From: Tsukamurella spumae
GTDB lineage: Bacteria; Actinomycetota; Actinomycetes; Mycobacteriales; Mycobacteriaceae
Assembly: GCF_012396015.1 (NCBI RefSeq)
Contig: NZ_JAAXOQ010000015.1
Location: 41,675 to 105,674 of the forward strand
Direction of reading: 5' to 3'
Length of the DNA: 64,000 nt
This document shows, piece by piece, positions 44,901 through 54,927 of this stretch. Below the pieces are notes generated by a model, which was given only the letters and a program-made list of their open reading frames with translations, did no database searches and was not told the origin of the DNA. Position 1 is the first letter of the stretch. Each line of letters starts with the position of its first letter. Position numbers and translations under genes: made by a program.

Positions 44901-46004
44901 TTACTTCACCCCTTCAGTGACGGGCTTGGTGCTCTCGCCCGACGCGGAGCGGCCGGTGCGACGGGTGTCGAACGGGAAGGTGCTGGTCGACACGGCCGAC
45001 TCGTTGATCGACACGAGCGCCGCGGCGTTGTCCTGGCCGGACTGGCGCGCCTCGATGTACTTCTTGAACTTCTCCGGCGTGACGGCGCGGATCTCGAAGT
45101 TCATCATCGAGTGGTAGTCGCCGCACATCTCGGCGCAGCGGCCGACGAAGGCGCCCTCGCGGTCGATGCTGGAGACCTGGAACCTGTTCTGCGTGTGGTT
45201 CTGCACGGGGTTCGGCATCACGTCGCGCTTGAAGGCGAACTGCGGCACCCAGAACGAGTGGACCACGTCCGCCGAGGCCAGATCGAACTCGATGCGCGTG
45301 TTGGTCGGGAGGACCAGCACGGGGATCTCAGCGGTGGAGCCCTGGACCTCGATGCTGCTGAACTTCAGGTAGTCGCGGATGTCCTGGAACCGGCCGTGGT
45401 TCGGGCCGCGCTCGTCCTGCCGCTCGACGTGCCCGTGCTCCTTCATCTTCGCGGCCTCTTCGTTGAGCTTCGCGAGGTCGGGCTGCTGGCCGTACGGGTT
45501 GGGCCGCTCGAGCTTGATCGTGTTGCCGTCGACCGTGACCTGGCGGTACGCGAAACGCCAGTTCCACTGGAAGGCGGTCACATCCACGGTGACGCCGGGG
45601 TTGTCCTCGAGCTTCTCGACCTTGGTCTGCACGACCACGGTGAAGTAGAAGAGCACGGCGATGATGAGGAACGGAACCGCGGTGTAGAGCAACTCCAGCG
45701 GCACGTTGTACGCGGTCTGCCGCGGGAAATCGGGCGAGTCCGCCTTCTTCCGGTGCATGGTGATCGTCCAGAACGTCAGGCCCCACACCAGCACGCCCAT
45801 GATCAGGGCGGCCACCACGGACCAGCTCCAGAGCTCAGTCATGTCACGGGCCTCGGGGGTCACTCCCTCGGGCCAACCGAAACGCATCACCTCGTCGGCC
45901 GAGCAGCCCGCCAGAGCGAACATGCCTGCGACGAGCCCGGCGGCCAGAACCAGGCGCTTACGCCAGGACGCGGCCCCACCGTGGGCGTTACTTCCGGGTG
46001 CCAA
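44901..46004 (-). CDS. ctaC: Cytochrome c oxidase subunit II (lipoprotein, CuA centre)
   Basis: A 367-residue exported lipoprotein: lipobox FALAGC about residue 29, two membrane helices (about 55-78 and 98-122), and a cupredoxin domain. The CuA ligands are in [12 protein letters not shown] and [24 protein letters not shown] is the aromatic electron-entry patch. An insertion of about 40 residues before the CuA fold is typical of actinobacterial CtaC. TTG 46004 is chosen because AGGAAGG lies about six bases upstream; a GTG at 46028 is the alternative. Corresponds to Rv2200c. Confidence 0.92.
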   Translation of the reverse strand: MAPGSNAHGGAASWRKRLVLAAGLVAGMFALAGCSADEVMRFGWPEGVTPEARDMTELWSWSVVAALIMGVLVWGLTFWTITMHRKKADSPDFPRQTAYNVPLELLYTAVPFLIIAVLFYFTVVVQTKVEKLEDNPGVTVDVTAFQWNWRFAYRQVTVDGNTIKLERPNPYGQQPDLAKLNEEAAKMKEHGHVERQDERGPNHGRFQDIRDYLKFSSIEVQGSTAEIPVLVLPTNTRIEFDLASADVVHSFWVPQFAFKRDVMPNPVQNHTQNRFQVSSIDREGAFVGRCAEMCGDYHSMMNFEIRAVTPEKFKKYIEARQSGQDNAAALVSINESAVSTSTFPFDTRRTGRSASGESTKPVTEGVK

Positions 46005-46112
46005 TGTCGCGCCTTCCTGCTGAAACACGGTCAGTGCTGCGGGGCTCGTTCCGACTGTCGAGAACCCCTCGGGAACTCGGCGCCGGGGCTGCACGTTCCC
46101 CTTGTACTACGC

Positions 46113-46118
46113 AGCGTA
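46113..46118 (-). promoter_or_regulatory. Possible -10 box of ctaC-ctaF
   Basis: TACGCT on the minus strand lies within a small palindrome (CTACG-CAG-CGTAG, 46107-46119), about 109 bases before the ctaC start, implying a leader of about 100 bases. Confidence 0.3.
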
Positions 46119-46222
46119 GACCAACGAGGGCCGGTCCACGTTGCGGGGTCGGCAAATGGCGCGTCGTTTCCGCCGTGTGCCTCATTGGCCTGCGCCGTTC
46201 CGGGTACCGGAGGCCGTTCCGG

Positions 46223-46228
46223 CATACT
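46223..46228 (+). promoter_or_regulatory. -10 box of asnB
   Basis: CATACT followed by eight bases and the asnB GTG. Confidence 0.4.
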
Positions 46229-46236
46229 TGTTGACC

Positions 46237-48201
46237 GTGTGTGGCCTCCTGGGATTCCTGTCCGCCGATCAGAGCGCGGGCGCTGTCGTCGACGCGGTGA
46301 CCGCGGCCGGCCGGTGCATGCGGCACCGCGGCCCGGACGAGTCGGGCCGGTCGTGGCACGACGACGATCTGGCGCTGACCTTCAACCGCCTGTCGTTCAT
46401 CGACATCGACCACGCGCATCAGCCGCTGCGCTGGGGCCCGCCGGAGAACCCCGAGCGGTACGCGCTCACGTTCAACGGCGAGATCTACAACTACCTCGAG
46501 CTGCGCAGCCGGCTCGCCGAGGAGTTCGGGGTGCGGTTCCGCACCGAGGGCGACGGTGAGCCGATCGTGGCGGGCTTCCACCACTGGGGCATCGAGGGGG
46601 TCCTCGCCCAGTTGCGGGGCATGTTCGCCTTCGCCCTGTGGGACACGGAGCGCCGCGAGCTGACGCTGGCGCGCGACCCGTTCGGCATCAAGCCCCTGTA
46701 CGTCGGGACCGGAAGCAGGGGCACCGTCTTCTCGTCGGAGAAGAAGTCCGTCCTGGCCCTCGCCGACGAGGCCGGCCTGCGGCCCGGGCTGGATCCGCGC
46801 GCCGTGCAGCACTACACGGTGCTGCAGTACGTGCCGGAGCCCGAGTCGCTGCACCTGGGCATCCGCCGCCTCGAATCGGGCTGCTACGCCACCGTCTCCC
46901 CCGGCGGCGAGGTCATCGGCAAGCGGTACTTCGAGCCCCGCTTCCCGGTCAAGCCGCTCACGGGCGGGCTCGAATCGGCCGAGGCGAAGGCGATCTACCG
47001 CGACATCGCGGACGCGCTGCGGGACTCGGTGAAGATGCACATGCGGGCGGACGTGACCGTCGGCTCGTTCCTCTCCGGCGGCATCGACTCGACGGCCGTC
47101 GCGGCGCTGGCGATCCAGCACAACCCGGACCTCATCACCATCACCACCGGCTTCCAGCGCGAGGGCTACAGCGAGGTCGACGTGGCCGCGGAGTCGGCGG
47201 AGGCGATCGGCGCGCGGCACGTGGTCAAGACCGTCTCGCCCGAGGAGTTCCGGGACGCGATCCCCGCCATCGTCTGGTACCTCGACGATCCGGTCGCCGA
47301 CCCGTCGCTGGTCCCGCTGTACTACCTCGCGCGCGAGGCCCGCAAGCACGTCAAGGTCGTGCTGTCCGGCGAGGGCGCCGACGAGCTGTTCGGCGGCTAC
47401 ACCATCTACAAGGAGCCGCTCTCGCTCGCGCCCTTCGACCGGCTGCCCGCCTGGGCCCGGCGGACCGCGGGCAGGATCGGCGACCGGATGCCCGACGGTA
47501 AGCGCGGCAAGTCCCTGCTGCAGCGCGGCTCGCTGCCGCTGGAGGAGCGGTACTACGGCAACGCCCGCTCGTTCAACGACGCGCAGTTGCGGTCGGTCCT
47601 GCCCGGTTTCCGCGAGGACTGGACGCACACGGACGTGACGGCGCCGATCTACGCCAAGACGCAGGGCTGGGGCCCCGTCGAGCGGATGCAGCACCTGGAC
47701 CAGTTCACCTGGCTCCGCGGCGACATCCTGGTCAAGGCCGACAAGATGACGATGGCCAACTCGCTCGAGCTGCGCGTGCCCTTCCTGGACCAGGAGGTCT
47801 TCCGCGTCGCGGAGACCCTGCCCGCCGATCTCAAGCTGGCCGGTGGCACGTCCAAGTACGCGCTGCGCCGCGCACTCGAGGAGATCATCCCGCCGCACGT
47901 GCTGCACCGGAAGAAGCTGGGTTTCCCCGTGCCGCTGCGGCATTGGCTCGCCGGCCCGGAGCTCTACGACTGGGCCCGGACGGTGATCGAGGAGTCGCAG
48001 ACCGACGAGTGGATCGATCGCCGCGCGGTGCTCGCCATGCTCGACGAGCACAAGGCCAAGGCCCCCGAGGGCTGGCCGGGCGGCACCGACCATTCCCGAC
48101 GGATCTGGACCGTCCTGGTGTTCATGGTCTGGCACGGGATCTTCGTCGAGGACCGGATCCATCCCGTGATCGAGGAGCCGGTCTACCCGGTCCGCCTCTA
48201 G
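46237..48201 (+). CDS. asnB: Glutamine-hydrolysing asparagine synthetase
   Basis: A 654-residue enzyme. The start is fixed by chemistry: GTG-TGT gives Met-Cys, and Cys2 (CGLLGF) becomes the N-terminal nucleophile of the glutaminase domain (about residues 2-210). TFNGEIYNY and the RHRGPDESG loop bind glutamine. The synthetase domain (about 240-610) has the ATP-pyrophosphatase motif SFLSGGIDSTAVAAL and LSGEGADELFGGY. It makes asparagine from aspartate, or amidates an envelope substrate, as Rv2201 relatives do for diaminopimelate in peptidoglycan of some actinobacteria (LtsA/AsnB). Location beside ctaC matches Rv2201. Confidence 0.92.
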   Translation: MCGLLGFLSADQSAGAVVDAVTAAGRCMRHRGPDESGRSWHDDDLALTFNRLSFIDIDHAHQPLRWGPPENPERYALTFNGEIYNYLELRSRLAEEFGVRFRTEGDGEPIVAGFHHWGIEGVLAQLRGMFAFALWDTERRELTLARDPFGIKPLYVGTGSRGTVFSSEKKSVLALADEAGLRPGLDPRAVQHYTVLQYVPEPESLHLGIRRLESGCYATVSPGGEVIGKRYFEPRFPVKPLTGGLESAEAKAIYRDIADALRDSVKMHMRADVTVGSFLSGGIDSTAVAALAIQHNPDLITITTGFQREGYSEVDVAAESAEAIGARHVVKTVSPEEFRDAIPAIVWYLDDPVADPSLVPLYYLAREARKHVKVVLSGEGADELFGGYTIYKEPLSLAPFDRLPAWARRTAGRIGDRMPDGKRGKSLLQRGSLPLEERYYGNARSFNDAQLRSVLPGFREDWTHTDVTAPIYAKTQGWGPVERMQHLDQFTWLRGDILVKADKMTMANSLELRVPFLDQEVFRVAETLPADLKLAGGTSKYALRRALEEIIPPHVLHRKKLGFPVPLRHWLAGPELYDWARTVIEESQTDEWIDRRAVLAMLDEHKAKAPEGWPGGTDHSRRIWTVLVFMVWHGIFVEDRIHPVIEEPVYPVRL

Positions 48202-48204
48202 GGG

Positions 48205-48861
48205 TCAGCGCAACAGCGTGATCCACATCGCCGCGTAGTGACACAGGGCCGCGATCACGGTGGCGGCGTGGAAGAACTCGTGATGCCCGAAGACCCCGGG
48301 CCAGGGATTCGGCCAGCGCGTGGCGTAGAGGACGGCTCCCCCGCTGTACAGGACGCCGCCGATCACGAGCAGGATCGCGGCGGTCCATCCGGCGCCGCGC
48401 ACGAGATCGCCCGCGACGGCGATCACCACCCAGCCGAGCGCGATGTACAGCGGCACGCCGACCCAGCGCGGGGCATGGGGCCACAGCAGCTTGAGTGCGA
48501 CCCCGGCCGCGGCCCCGCCCCAGACCACCGCCAGCACCCACCGGGCCACGGACGACGGCAGCGCGAGCACGGCGATCGGGGTGTAGCTGCCGGCGATGAA
48601 CACGAAGATCATGCAGTGATCGGCGCGCTTCATCCAGATCCGTTGCGCGTCGGTCCACTTCCCGCGGTGGTACGCGGCGCTGACCCCGAACACCCCGAAC
48701 ACGGTGATCGCGTACACCAGCAGCGCGAGGCCGGCCGCAGCGCTGTGCCGGAACCCCGCCACCACGAGCGGGATACCCAGCAGCACGGCGCCGAACGCCC
48801 CGAACTGGTGGATCACCCCACGCAGCCGCGGCTTGACCTCAGGGACTCCGGCGATCGTCAT
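48205..48861 (-). CDS. Hemolysin-III (TrhA/PAQR-like) membrane protein
   Basis: A 218-residue protein with seven predicted helices. Conserved metal-site residues of the family lie in YAITVFGVFGVSAAYHRGKW, in RADHCMIFVFIAGSYTPI and in VFGHHEFFHAATVIAALCHY. Bacterial members affect membrane lipid properties; few are characterised. Its ATG is seven bases after a TATCGT box that lies inside a 20-base palindrome (see separate entry), so a dedicated regulator is likely. It converges on asnB with only three bases between stops. Confidence 0.85.
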   Translation of the reverse strand: MTIAGVPEVKPRLRGVIHQFGAFGAVLLGIPLVVAGFRHSAAAGLALLVYAITVFGVFGVSAAYHRGKWTDAQRIWMKRADHCMIFVFIAGSYTPIAVLALPSSVARWVLAVVWGGAAAGVALKLLWPHAPRWVGVPLYIALGWVVIAVAGDLVRGAGWTAAILLVIGGVLYSGGAVLYATRWPNPWPGVFGHHEFFHAATVIAALCHYAAMWITLLR

Positions 48862-48863
48862 GG

Positions 48864-48883
48864 AACCTACGATACCGTAGGTT
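48864..48883. promoter_or_regulatory. Palindromic operator over the hemolysin-III promoter
   Basis: AACCTACGATACCGTAGGTT has perfect 8-base arms and a 4-base centre. On the minus strand it contains the -10 box TATCGT (48869-48874), so a bound dimeric repressor would block RNA polymerase. A second inverted pair (GTTAC, GTAAC; 48881-48896) adjoins it. Confidence 0.6.
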
Positions 48884-48908
48884 ACTCATCGGTAACAGGG
48901 AATGTGAG

Positions 48909-49982
<1,074 letters not shown>

Positions 49983-50330
49983 TCAGTTGAACGAGTCGCC
50001 GCAGGCGCAGGAGCCGGTGGCGTTGGGGTTATCGATGGTGAAACCCTGCTTCTCGATCGTGTCGACGAAGTCGATCTTCGCGCCGATCAGGAACGGAACG
50101 CTCATCCGGTCCACCGACAGGTTCACGCCGCCGAACTGGGACACCACGTCGCCGTCCAGCGTGCGGTCGTCGAAGTAGAGCTGGTAGCGCAGGCCGGCAC
50201 AGCCGCCCGGCTGCACCTCGATGCGCAGCGCGAGATCGTCGCGGCCCTCCTGGTCCAGCAGCGCCTTCGCCTTCGAAGCCGCGGCATCGGTCAGCACCAC
50301 ACCGGTGGTTTCGGTCTCGGCAGTAGTCAT
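49983..50330 (-). CDS. HesB/IscA/ErpA-type iron-sulfur carrier
   Basis: A 115-residue A-type carrier with the three conserved cysteines: C43 or so in QPGGCAGLRYQLY and two in TGSCACGDSF at the C-terminus. It delivers Fe-S clusters to apoproteins. Corresponds to Rv2204c. A clear AGGAGAACCT precedes the ATG. It is transcribed divergently from the DUF3043 gene. Whether it serves a specific client such as the nearby Rieske protein is unknown. Confidence 0.9.
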   Translation of the reverse strand: MTTAETETTGVVLTDAAASKAKALLDQEGRDDLALRIEVQPGGCAGLRYQLYFDDRTLDGDVVSQFGGVNLSVDRMSVPFLIGAKIDFVDTIEKQGFTIDNPNATGSCACGDSFN

Positions 50331-50448
50331 AGGTTCTCCTCACACACGCGTCGGTGTCTGGTTCAACGGTACTCCCCCGCCCGGCATTCCCCGTAGTCCC
50401 CGTCACCGCGTGCCTCCCCCGCATCACCGCCCACCCGCGCCGATCGAA

Positions 50449-50454
50449 TAGGCT
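50449..50454 (+). promoter_or_regulatory. -10 box of the DUF3043 gene
   Basis: TAGGCT plus seven bases before the GTG at 50462: leaderless arrangement. Confidence 0.55.
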
Positions 50455-50461
50455 GGCGGAT

Positions 50462-51148
50462 GTGAAACTCCCCTGGCAGAAGGCCGACGATACGACCTCC
50501 GAGGCCGCGGACGCTGACGACTCCGCGTCCGCCGACGAGACCGCGGCCGAGAACCTCGCCAAGCCCGTGCAGACCCCGGGCAAGGGCCGGCCCACTCCCA
50601 GCCGTCGCGAGGCGCAGGGTCGCAAGCGCGGCCCCGTCGCACCTGCACCGATGACGCGGGCGGAGGCCCGCGCCCGGCGCAAGGAGCTCAAGAGCTCCAT
50701 GAGCAAGGAGGAGCGCAAGGCCGCCTCGGCCGAGCGCCGCACCCAGGCGAACGAACGCCGCGAGCTCATGATGCAGGGCGACGAGCGCTACCTCCCGATC
50801 CGTGACAAGGGCCCCGTCAAGGCCTACGTGCGCGACCTGGTCGACGCCAAGCGCCACGTGTCCACCCTGTTCATCCCGCTCGCCGTCGTGGTCATGGTGT
50901 TCATGTTCGTCACGGTCAACATTCCCGAGCTGGCCGGCATCCCGATGCTGATCCTGCTGGTCATGGTCATCGTCATGGCGATCGAGGGCGTTCTCACCGG
51001 GCGCCGGATCAACAACCGCGTCCGCGAGCGCTGGCCCGACACCACCGAGACCGGTTTCCGCCTCGGCTGGTACGCGTTCATGCGCACCACACAGCTGCGC
51101 CGCATGCGCATTCCGCGGCCGCGGGTCAAGCCCGGCGACCCGGTCTAG
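50462..51148 (+). CDS. DUF3043 membrane protein (Rv2206-like)
   Basis: A 228-residue protein. The N-terminal 115 residues are polar, first acidic (Asp/Glu/Ser) then strongly basic, and probably cytoplasmic. Two adjacent helices follow (about residues 138-158 and 161-181; IPLAVVVMVFMFVTVNIPEL and MLILLVMVIVMAIEGVLTG). The tail WPDTTETGFRLGWYAFMRTTQLRRMRIPRP is the conserved DUF3043 end. Function is unknown. It starts a plus-strand run into the cobalamin genes (gap of three bases to cobU-cobT). Confidence 0.83.
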   Translation: MKLPWQKADDTTSEAADADDSASADETAAENLAKPVQTPGKGRPTPSRREAQGRKRGPVAPAPMTRAEARARRKELKSSMSKEERKAASAERRTQANERRELMMQGDERYLPIRDKGPVKAYVRDLVDAKRHVSTLFIPLAVVVMVFMFVTVNIPELAGIPMLILLVMVIVMAIEGVLTGRRINNRVRERWPDTTETGFRLGWYAFMRTTQLRRMRIPRPRVKPGDPV

Positions 51149-51151
51149 CCC

Positions 51152-52843
51152 GTGGCGCTCACCCTCGTTCTCGGCGGGGTCCGGTCCGGTAAGTCCGCGC
51201 GCGCCGAGCAGCTGATCGGCACCGGTCCGGTCCGCTACGTCGCCACCGCCCCGCGACCCGACGGTGACCCGGACCTCGTCGCACGCGTCGCCGCGCACCG
51301 CGAGCGCCGCCCGGCCTCGTGGGCCACCGTCGAGACGCAGGACCTGCGGACCGTGCTGTCCGAGGGCTCGGCGCCCACGCTCGTCGACGACCTCGGCGGC
51401 TGGCTCGCCGCGCGCCTCGACGCCGTCGGTTGGGACACGCCCGAGAAGATGACGGCGGAGCTCGACGGCCTCGTCGCCGCGGCCGCCGCCTACCCGGGCG
51501 ACCTGGTCCTCGTCAGCCCCGAGGTGGGCCTGTCCGTCGTCCCGGCCACGCACGCGGGCCGCGTCTTCCAGGACCTCCTCGGCACGGTGAACGCGCGCCT
51601 CGCGGCGATCGCGGACCGGGCCGAGCTCGTCGTGGCCGGGATCCCGGTGCCGCTGACGGGTGCCGCGCTCCCCGGCTCCGGGCCCGACGGTGCGCCGCTC
51701 CCCGCCGCCGCGCCCATCGTCGCCCCGGCACCGTCGAGGCCCGCAGCGCCCTCGCTCCCCCCGGTCGAGCTGCCCCCCTTCGACCCCGATGCCGACCCCC
51801 TGGCCTTCCCGACGCTCTCCCCGCCCGATCCGTTCATCGGGCGGGAAGCCCGCGACCGCCAGCTGGAGCTGACCAAGCCGGCGGGGTCGCTGGGCCGGCT
51901 CGAGCAGCTCGGCGAGTGGATCACCGCGTGCCAGGGCGTGTGCCCGCCGAAGCAGTTCGACCGCGCGCGGATCGTGGTGTTCGCCGGTGATCACGGCGTG
52001 GCCGCGGGCGGCGTCTCGGCGTACCCGCCGGAGGTCACGGCGCAGATGGTGGGGAACATCGCCGCCGGGGGCGCGGCGATCAACGTCCTGGCGGCGCAGG
52101 CCGAGGCCACGGTCCGGGTCGAGGACATCGCCGTCGCGGGCGATACGCGCGAGGACCTGAGCCGCAACAAGATCCGTCGCTCCTCGGGCGACATCGCGGT
52201 GACCGACGCGATGAACGACGAGGAGACGATCGCCGCGATCGCCGCCGGCCGGCGGATCGCCGACGAGGAGGTCGACTCGGGGGCGGATCTGCTCGTCCTC
52301 GGCGACATGGGCATCGGCAACACCACGCCCGCCGCGGTGCTCGTGGGCGCGCTCACCGACACCGAGCCGGTCCTGGTGGTCGGCCGCGGCACCGGCATCG
52401 ACGACAACGCCTGGATGCGCAAGGCCGCCGCGATCCGCGACGGCATGTACCGCGCGCGACCGCACACCGGCAACCCGAAGGCCTTGCTGCGCACCGTCGC
52501 CGGGGCCGACCTGGCGGCGATGGCCGGGTTCCTCGCGCAAGCGGCCGTCCGCCGCACGCCGGTCATCCTCGACGGTGTCGTGGTCACGGCCGCCGCGTTG
52601 GTCGCCAACGACCTCGCGCCCGGCGCGGCGAGCTGGTGGACCGCGGGGCACCTCAGTCCCGAACCGGCACACGCGCTGGCGCTGCGCCGCCTCGACCTCG
52701 AGCCGCTCCTCGACTTGGGCCTGCGCCTCGGCGAGGGCAGCGGCGCCGCCCTGGCCCTGCCGCTGGTCCGGTCGGCCGTCGCGGTCCTCGGCGAGATGGC
52801 GACCTTCGACTCCGCCGGGGTGTCCGGGAAGTCCGCGGACTGA
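51152..52843 (+). CDS. CobU-CobT fusion for cobalamin nucleotide-loop assembly
   Basis: A 563-residue fusion. Residues 1-180 are CobU-like: P-loop [31 protein letters not shown] and LVVAGIP. The CobU block usually read as DCLTLW is DDLGGWL here, so guanylyltransferase activity is less certain. A Pro/Ala-rich linker covers about 180-215. Residues about 225-555 are CobT, which makes alpha-ribazole phosphate from dimethylbenzimidazole and nicotinate mononucleotide: [48 protein letters not shown] and the catalytic glutamate in SPEPAH-like C-terminal region. M. tuberculosis keeps cobU and cobT apart. Confidence 0.87.
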   Translation: MALTLVLGGVRSGKSARAEQLIGTGPVRYVATAPRPDGDPDLVARVAAHRERRPASWATVETQDLRTVLSEGSAPTLVDDLGGWLAARLDAVGWDTPEKMTAELDGLVAAAAAYPGDLVLVSPEVGLSVVPATHAGRVFQDLLGTVNARLAAIADRAELVVAGIPVPLTGAALPGSGPDGAPLPAAAPIVAPAPSRPAAPSLPPVELPPFDPDADPLAFPTLSPPDPFIGREARDRQLELTKPAGSLGRLEQLGEWITACQGVCPPKQFDRARIVVFAGDHGVAAGGVSAYPPEVTAQMVGNIAAGGAAINVLAAQAEATVRVEDIAVAGDTREDLSRNKIRRSSGDIAVTDAMNDEETIAAIAAGRRIADEEVDSGADLLVLGDMGIGNTTPAAVLVGALTDTEPVLVVGRGTGIDDNAWMRKAAAIRDGMYRARPHTGNPKALLRTVAGADLAAMAGFLAQAAVRRTPVILDGVVVTAAALVANDLAPGAASWWTAGHLSPEPAHALALRRLDLEPLLDLGLRLGEGSGAALALPLVRSAVAVLGEMATFDSAGVSGKSAD

Positions 52844-52857
52844 CGTGGCGCGCTGAC

Positions 52858-53613
52858 GTGCGGCACCTGCTCGCGACCGTCGCCTGGTTGACGGTGCTGC
52901 CCGTGCCCGGCTCGGTGCAGCCGAGCCCGGTCACGCGGGCCGACGGTGCCCGCATCATCGCCCTCGTGCCCGTCGCCGGCGCGGTCGTCGGCGCCGTCGT
53001 CGTGGCGGTGGCCTGGGCTGCACACGGCGCGGGCCTTCCGACGGTGCTCGTCGGCGCCCTCGCGGTCGGCGCCGCGGCGCTCGTCACGCGCGGCATGCAC
53101 CTGGACGGATTCGCGGACTGCGTCGACGGCCTCGGCAGCTACGGACCACCCGAGCGCGCGCGGGAGATCATGCGCCAGGGCACCGTCGGCCCGTTCGGCG
53201 CTGCGGCGCTGGCACTGCTCCTCATCGCCGAAGCCGCTGCCGTCGGGGCCCTCGCGGAGCGCGGGCTGTGGCTCGCGATCGGCGTCGCCGTGGGCGCCGC
53301 CCGCGTCGCCGCCGTCCTCGGCTGCCGGAAGGGGTGGGCACCGTCGAATCCCGACGGCTTCGGGGCGCTGACCGCCGGCACGCAGGGGCTCGCCGCGCAG
53401 GGCTGCTGGCTCGTCGCCGCCCTCGCCCTCGCGGTCCCGACGGTGCCCGGCCCGCCCTGGCAGGGCCCGCTCGCCGTCGCGGCCGGCCTGCTCGTCGCGG
53501 CCCTCGCGATGCGCCACTGCGTCCGCCGGTTCGGCGGGATGAGCGGCGATGTCCTGGGCTTCGGCATCGAGCTCGCCACCGTGACCGCGCTGGTCGGCCT
53601 GTGCGTCGGCTAG
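52858..53613 (+). CDS. cobS: Adenosylcobinamide-GDP ribazoletransferase
   Basis: A 251-residue membrane protein of the CobS family, joining adenosylcobinamide-GDP and alpha-ribazole in the last step of cobalamin synthesis. TRGMHLDGFADCVDGLGSY carries the conserved metal-binding acidic residues, followed by IMRQGTVGPFGAAALAL and the C-terminal RRFGGMSGDVLGFGIEL. GTG 52858 is the only sensible start in the frame; it follows the cobU-cobT stop by 14 bases. With the fusion protein it covers the whole nucleotide-loop pathway. Corresponds to Rv2208. Confidence 0.9.
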   Translation: MRHLLATVAWLTVLPVPGSVQPSPVTRADGARIIALVPVAGAVVGAVVVAVAWAAHGAGLPTVLVGALAVGAAALVTRGMHLDGFADCVDGLGSYGPPERAREIMRQGTVGPFGAAALALLLIAEAAAVGALAERGLWLAIGVAVGAARVAAVLGCRKGWAPSNPDGFGALTAGTQGLAAQGCWLVAALALAVPTVPGPPWQGPLAVAAGLLVAALAMRHCVRRFGGMSGDVLGFGIELATVTALVGLCVG

Positions 53614-53629
53614 GAACCGCCGTACCCTA

Positions 53630-53645
53630 GACAACGAGCGTTGTC
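53630..53645. promoter_or_regulatory. Palindromic operator before the DUF2236 gene
   Basis: GACAACGAGCGTTGTC has perfect 7-base arms around AG. TACCCT (53623-53628) just upstream could be the -10 box, placing the palindrome over the transcription start. The layout suggests repression by a TetR-like dimer, whose gene is not next to it. Confidence 0.5.
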
Positions 53646-53663
53646 AGGAGTAGACACGGTGAT

Positions 53664-54878
53664 GTGACCACCATCGACAGCGCACGATCGATCCCGGCGC
53701 GGCATCCCGCGCGCCCCCGGCGTGTTCCTCCGGGGATCCGGATGATGAGCCGTGCGCTGCGCCTTCCCGAGCCGACGCACGCGGAGTTCCGGCGATTCGG
53801 CGAACTGCTCACCGTGGGCGATGCCCCGATGGACGAGCTCGTCGACTGGATCTACCAGGACCGCGACACCCGCAAGCCCCTCTTCGAGCGCGCCCTGAAC
53901 GACGGGATCGCGACGGTGCCCGAGGCACCGTCGGAGATCCGGGAGTTCTTCGAGGAGATGGAGGCCGACCCCGATTGGGTCGATTGGGACAAGGTCCTCC
54001 TGGGCGGGCAGCTCATGCGCAGCGGGGGCGCGGACGGCTTCTCCGTCGCGCGCGACGTCGCACTCATGGGCGGCTACCTGTTCTCGGGCTTCAACCAGAC
54101 ACTGCTGCGCACGGGCGCGCTCGAGAAGGGGTCGAACAAGCGGTTCGCGGAGACCTCGCAGTGGGCGCTCGACGTGATCGCGCCCGACGGTCTGCGCCCC
54201 GGCGGCGTCGGCTACCGCTCCACGCTGCGCGTCCGCTTCATCCACTCGATGGTCCGCCGGCACGTGACGGCCCTACCGGACTGGGATGCCGAGGCCTACG
54301 GCCTGCCGGTCAACCAGACCGATATGGCGGCCACGCTGGTCGGCGCGCTCATCGCGCCGGTCGCGGTCGGCATGGGCCTCGGCATTCTCGCGCGCCCGCG
54401 CGAGTACGAGGCCGCGGCGCACCTGACGCGGTGCGTGGGCCGGCTCATGGGCGTGCACGACGACTTCCTGCCCCACAGCTACCGCGACAGCCTGCGGATC
54501 CTGTTCCAGACCTCGCGCGCCCTCTCCACACCGGACGAGACGAGCCGGGCCCTCGCGCAGCCGATGGCCGACGACCCCATGGTGTGGAACTACCAGCACC
54601 TCAGCGGGATCCGTCGCCGGATCGCCCGCTCGCAGCACATGTCGATCGCGACCACCTACCTCGGCACGGCGGCGATGAAGGAGCTCGGCGTCCCGCCGAC
54701 GCTCCCCTGGTACCCGGCCCTGCGGATCCCGTACCACCTGGTCGAGTCGGTGCTCAATCAGCTGCCCGGCGGCCGTGAGCGGGCCGCCCACCGGGGCGAC
54801 ATCAGCCAGGCGAGGTTCATGCGCACCCTCGGCGAGGACGCCGCCGTCGGCCACTCGGCCCAGCACGTCACGGCCTGA
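53664..54878 (+). CDS. MpaB-type DUF2236 oxygenase-like protein
   Basis: A 404-residue protein of the DUF2236 family, which includes the heme-b enzymes MpaB and rubber-cleaving Lcp. Conserved parts are DWVDWDKVLLGGQLMRSGGA, TSQWALDVIAPDGLRPGGVG, RVRFIHSMVRRHV (with the family histidine), TDMAATLVGALIAP and MGVHDDFLPHSY. The probable role is an oxygenase or heme-binding protein, substrate unknown. It is preceded by a palindromic operator, so expression is likely inducible. It is not part of the M. tuberculosis gene order at this site. Confidence 0.78.
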   Translation: MTTIDSARSIPARHPARPRRVPPGIRMMSRALRLPEPTHAEFRRFGELLTVGDAPMDELVDWIYQDRDTRKPLFERALNDGIATVPEAPSEIREFFEEMEADPDWVDWDKVLLGGQLMRSGGADGFSVARDVALMGGYLFSGFNQTLLRTGALEKGSNKRFAETSQWALDVIAPDGLRPGGVGYRSTLRVRFIHSMVRRHVTALPDWDAEAYGLPVNQTDMAATLVGALIAPVAVGMGLGILARPREYEAAAHLTRCVGRLMGVHDDFLPHSYRDSLRILFQTSRALSTPDETSRALAQPMADDPMVWNYQHLSGIRRRIARSQHMSIATTYLGTAAMKELGVPPTLPWYPALRIPYHLVESVLNQLPGGRERAAHRGDISQARFMRTLGEDAAVGHSAQHVTA

Positions 54879-54927
54879 TCAACCGGGCGGCAAGGCTCCG
54901 CCAACCGCCGCGCGGGAGCCTCGCGTC

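Noticed and set aside
50340..51151. Cobalamin riboswitch before the cobalamin genes
   Set aside because: The stretch before cobU-cobT is the DUF3043 gene and I see no B12-box-like sequence in the intergenic parts.
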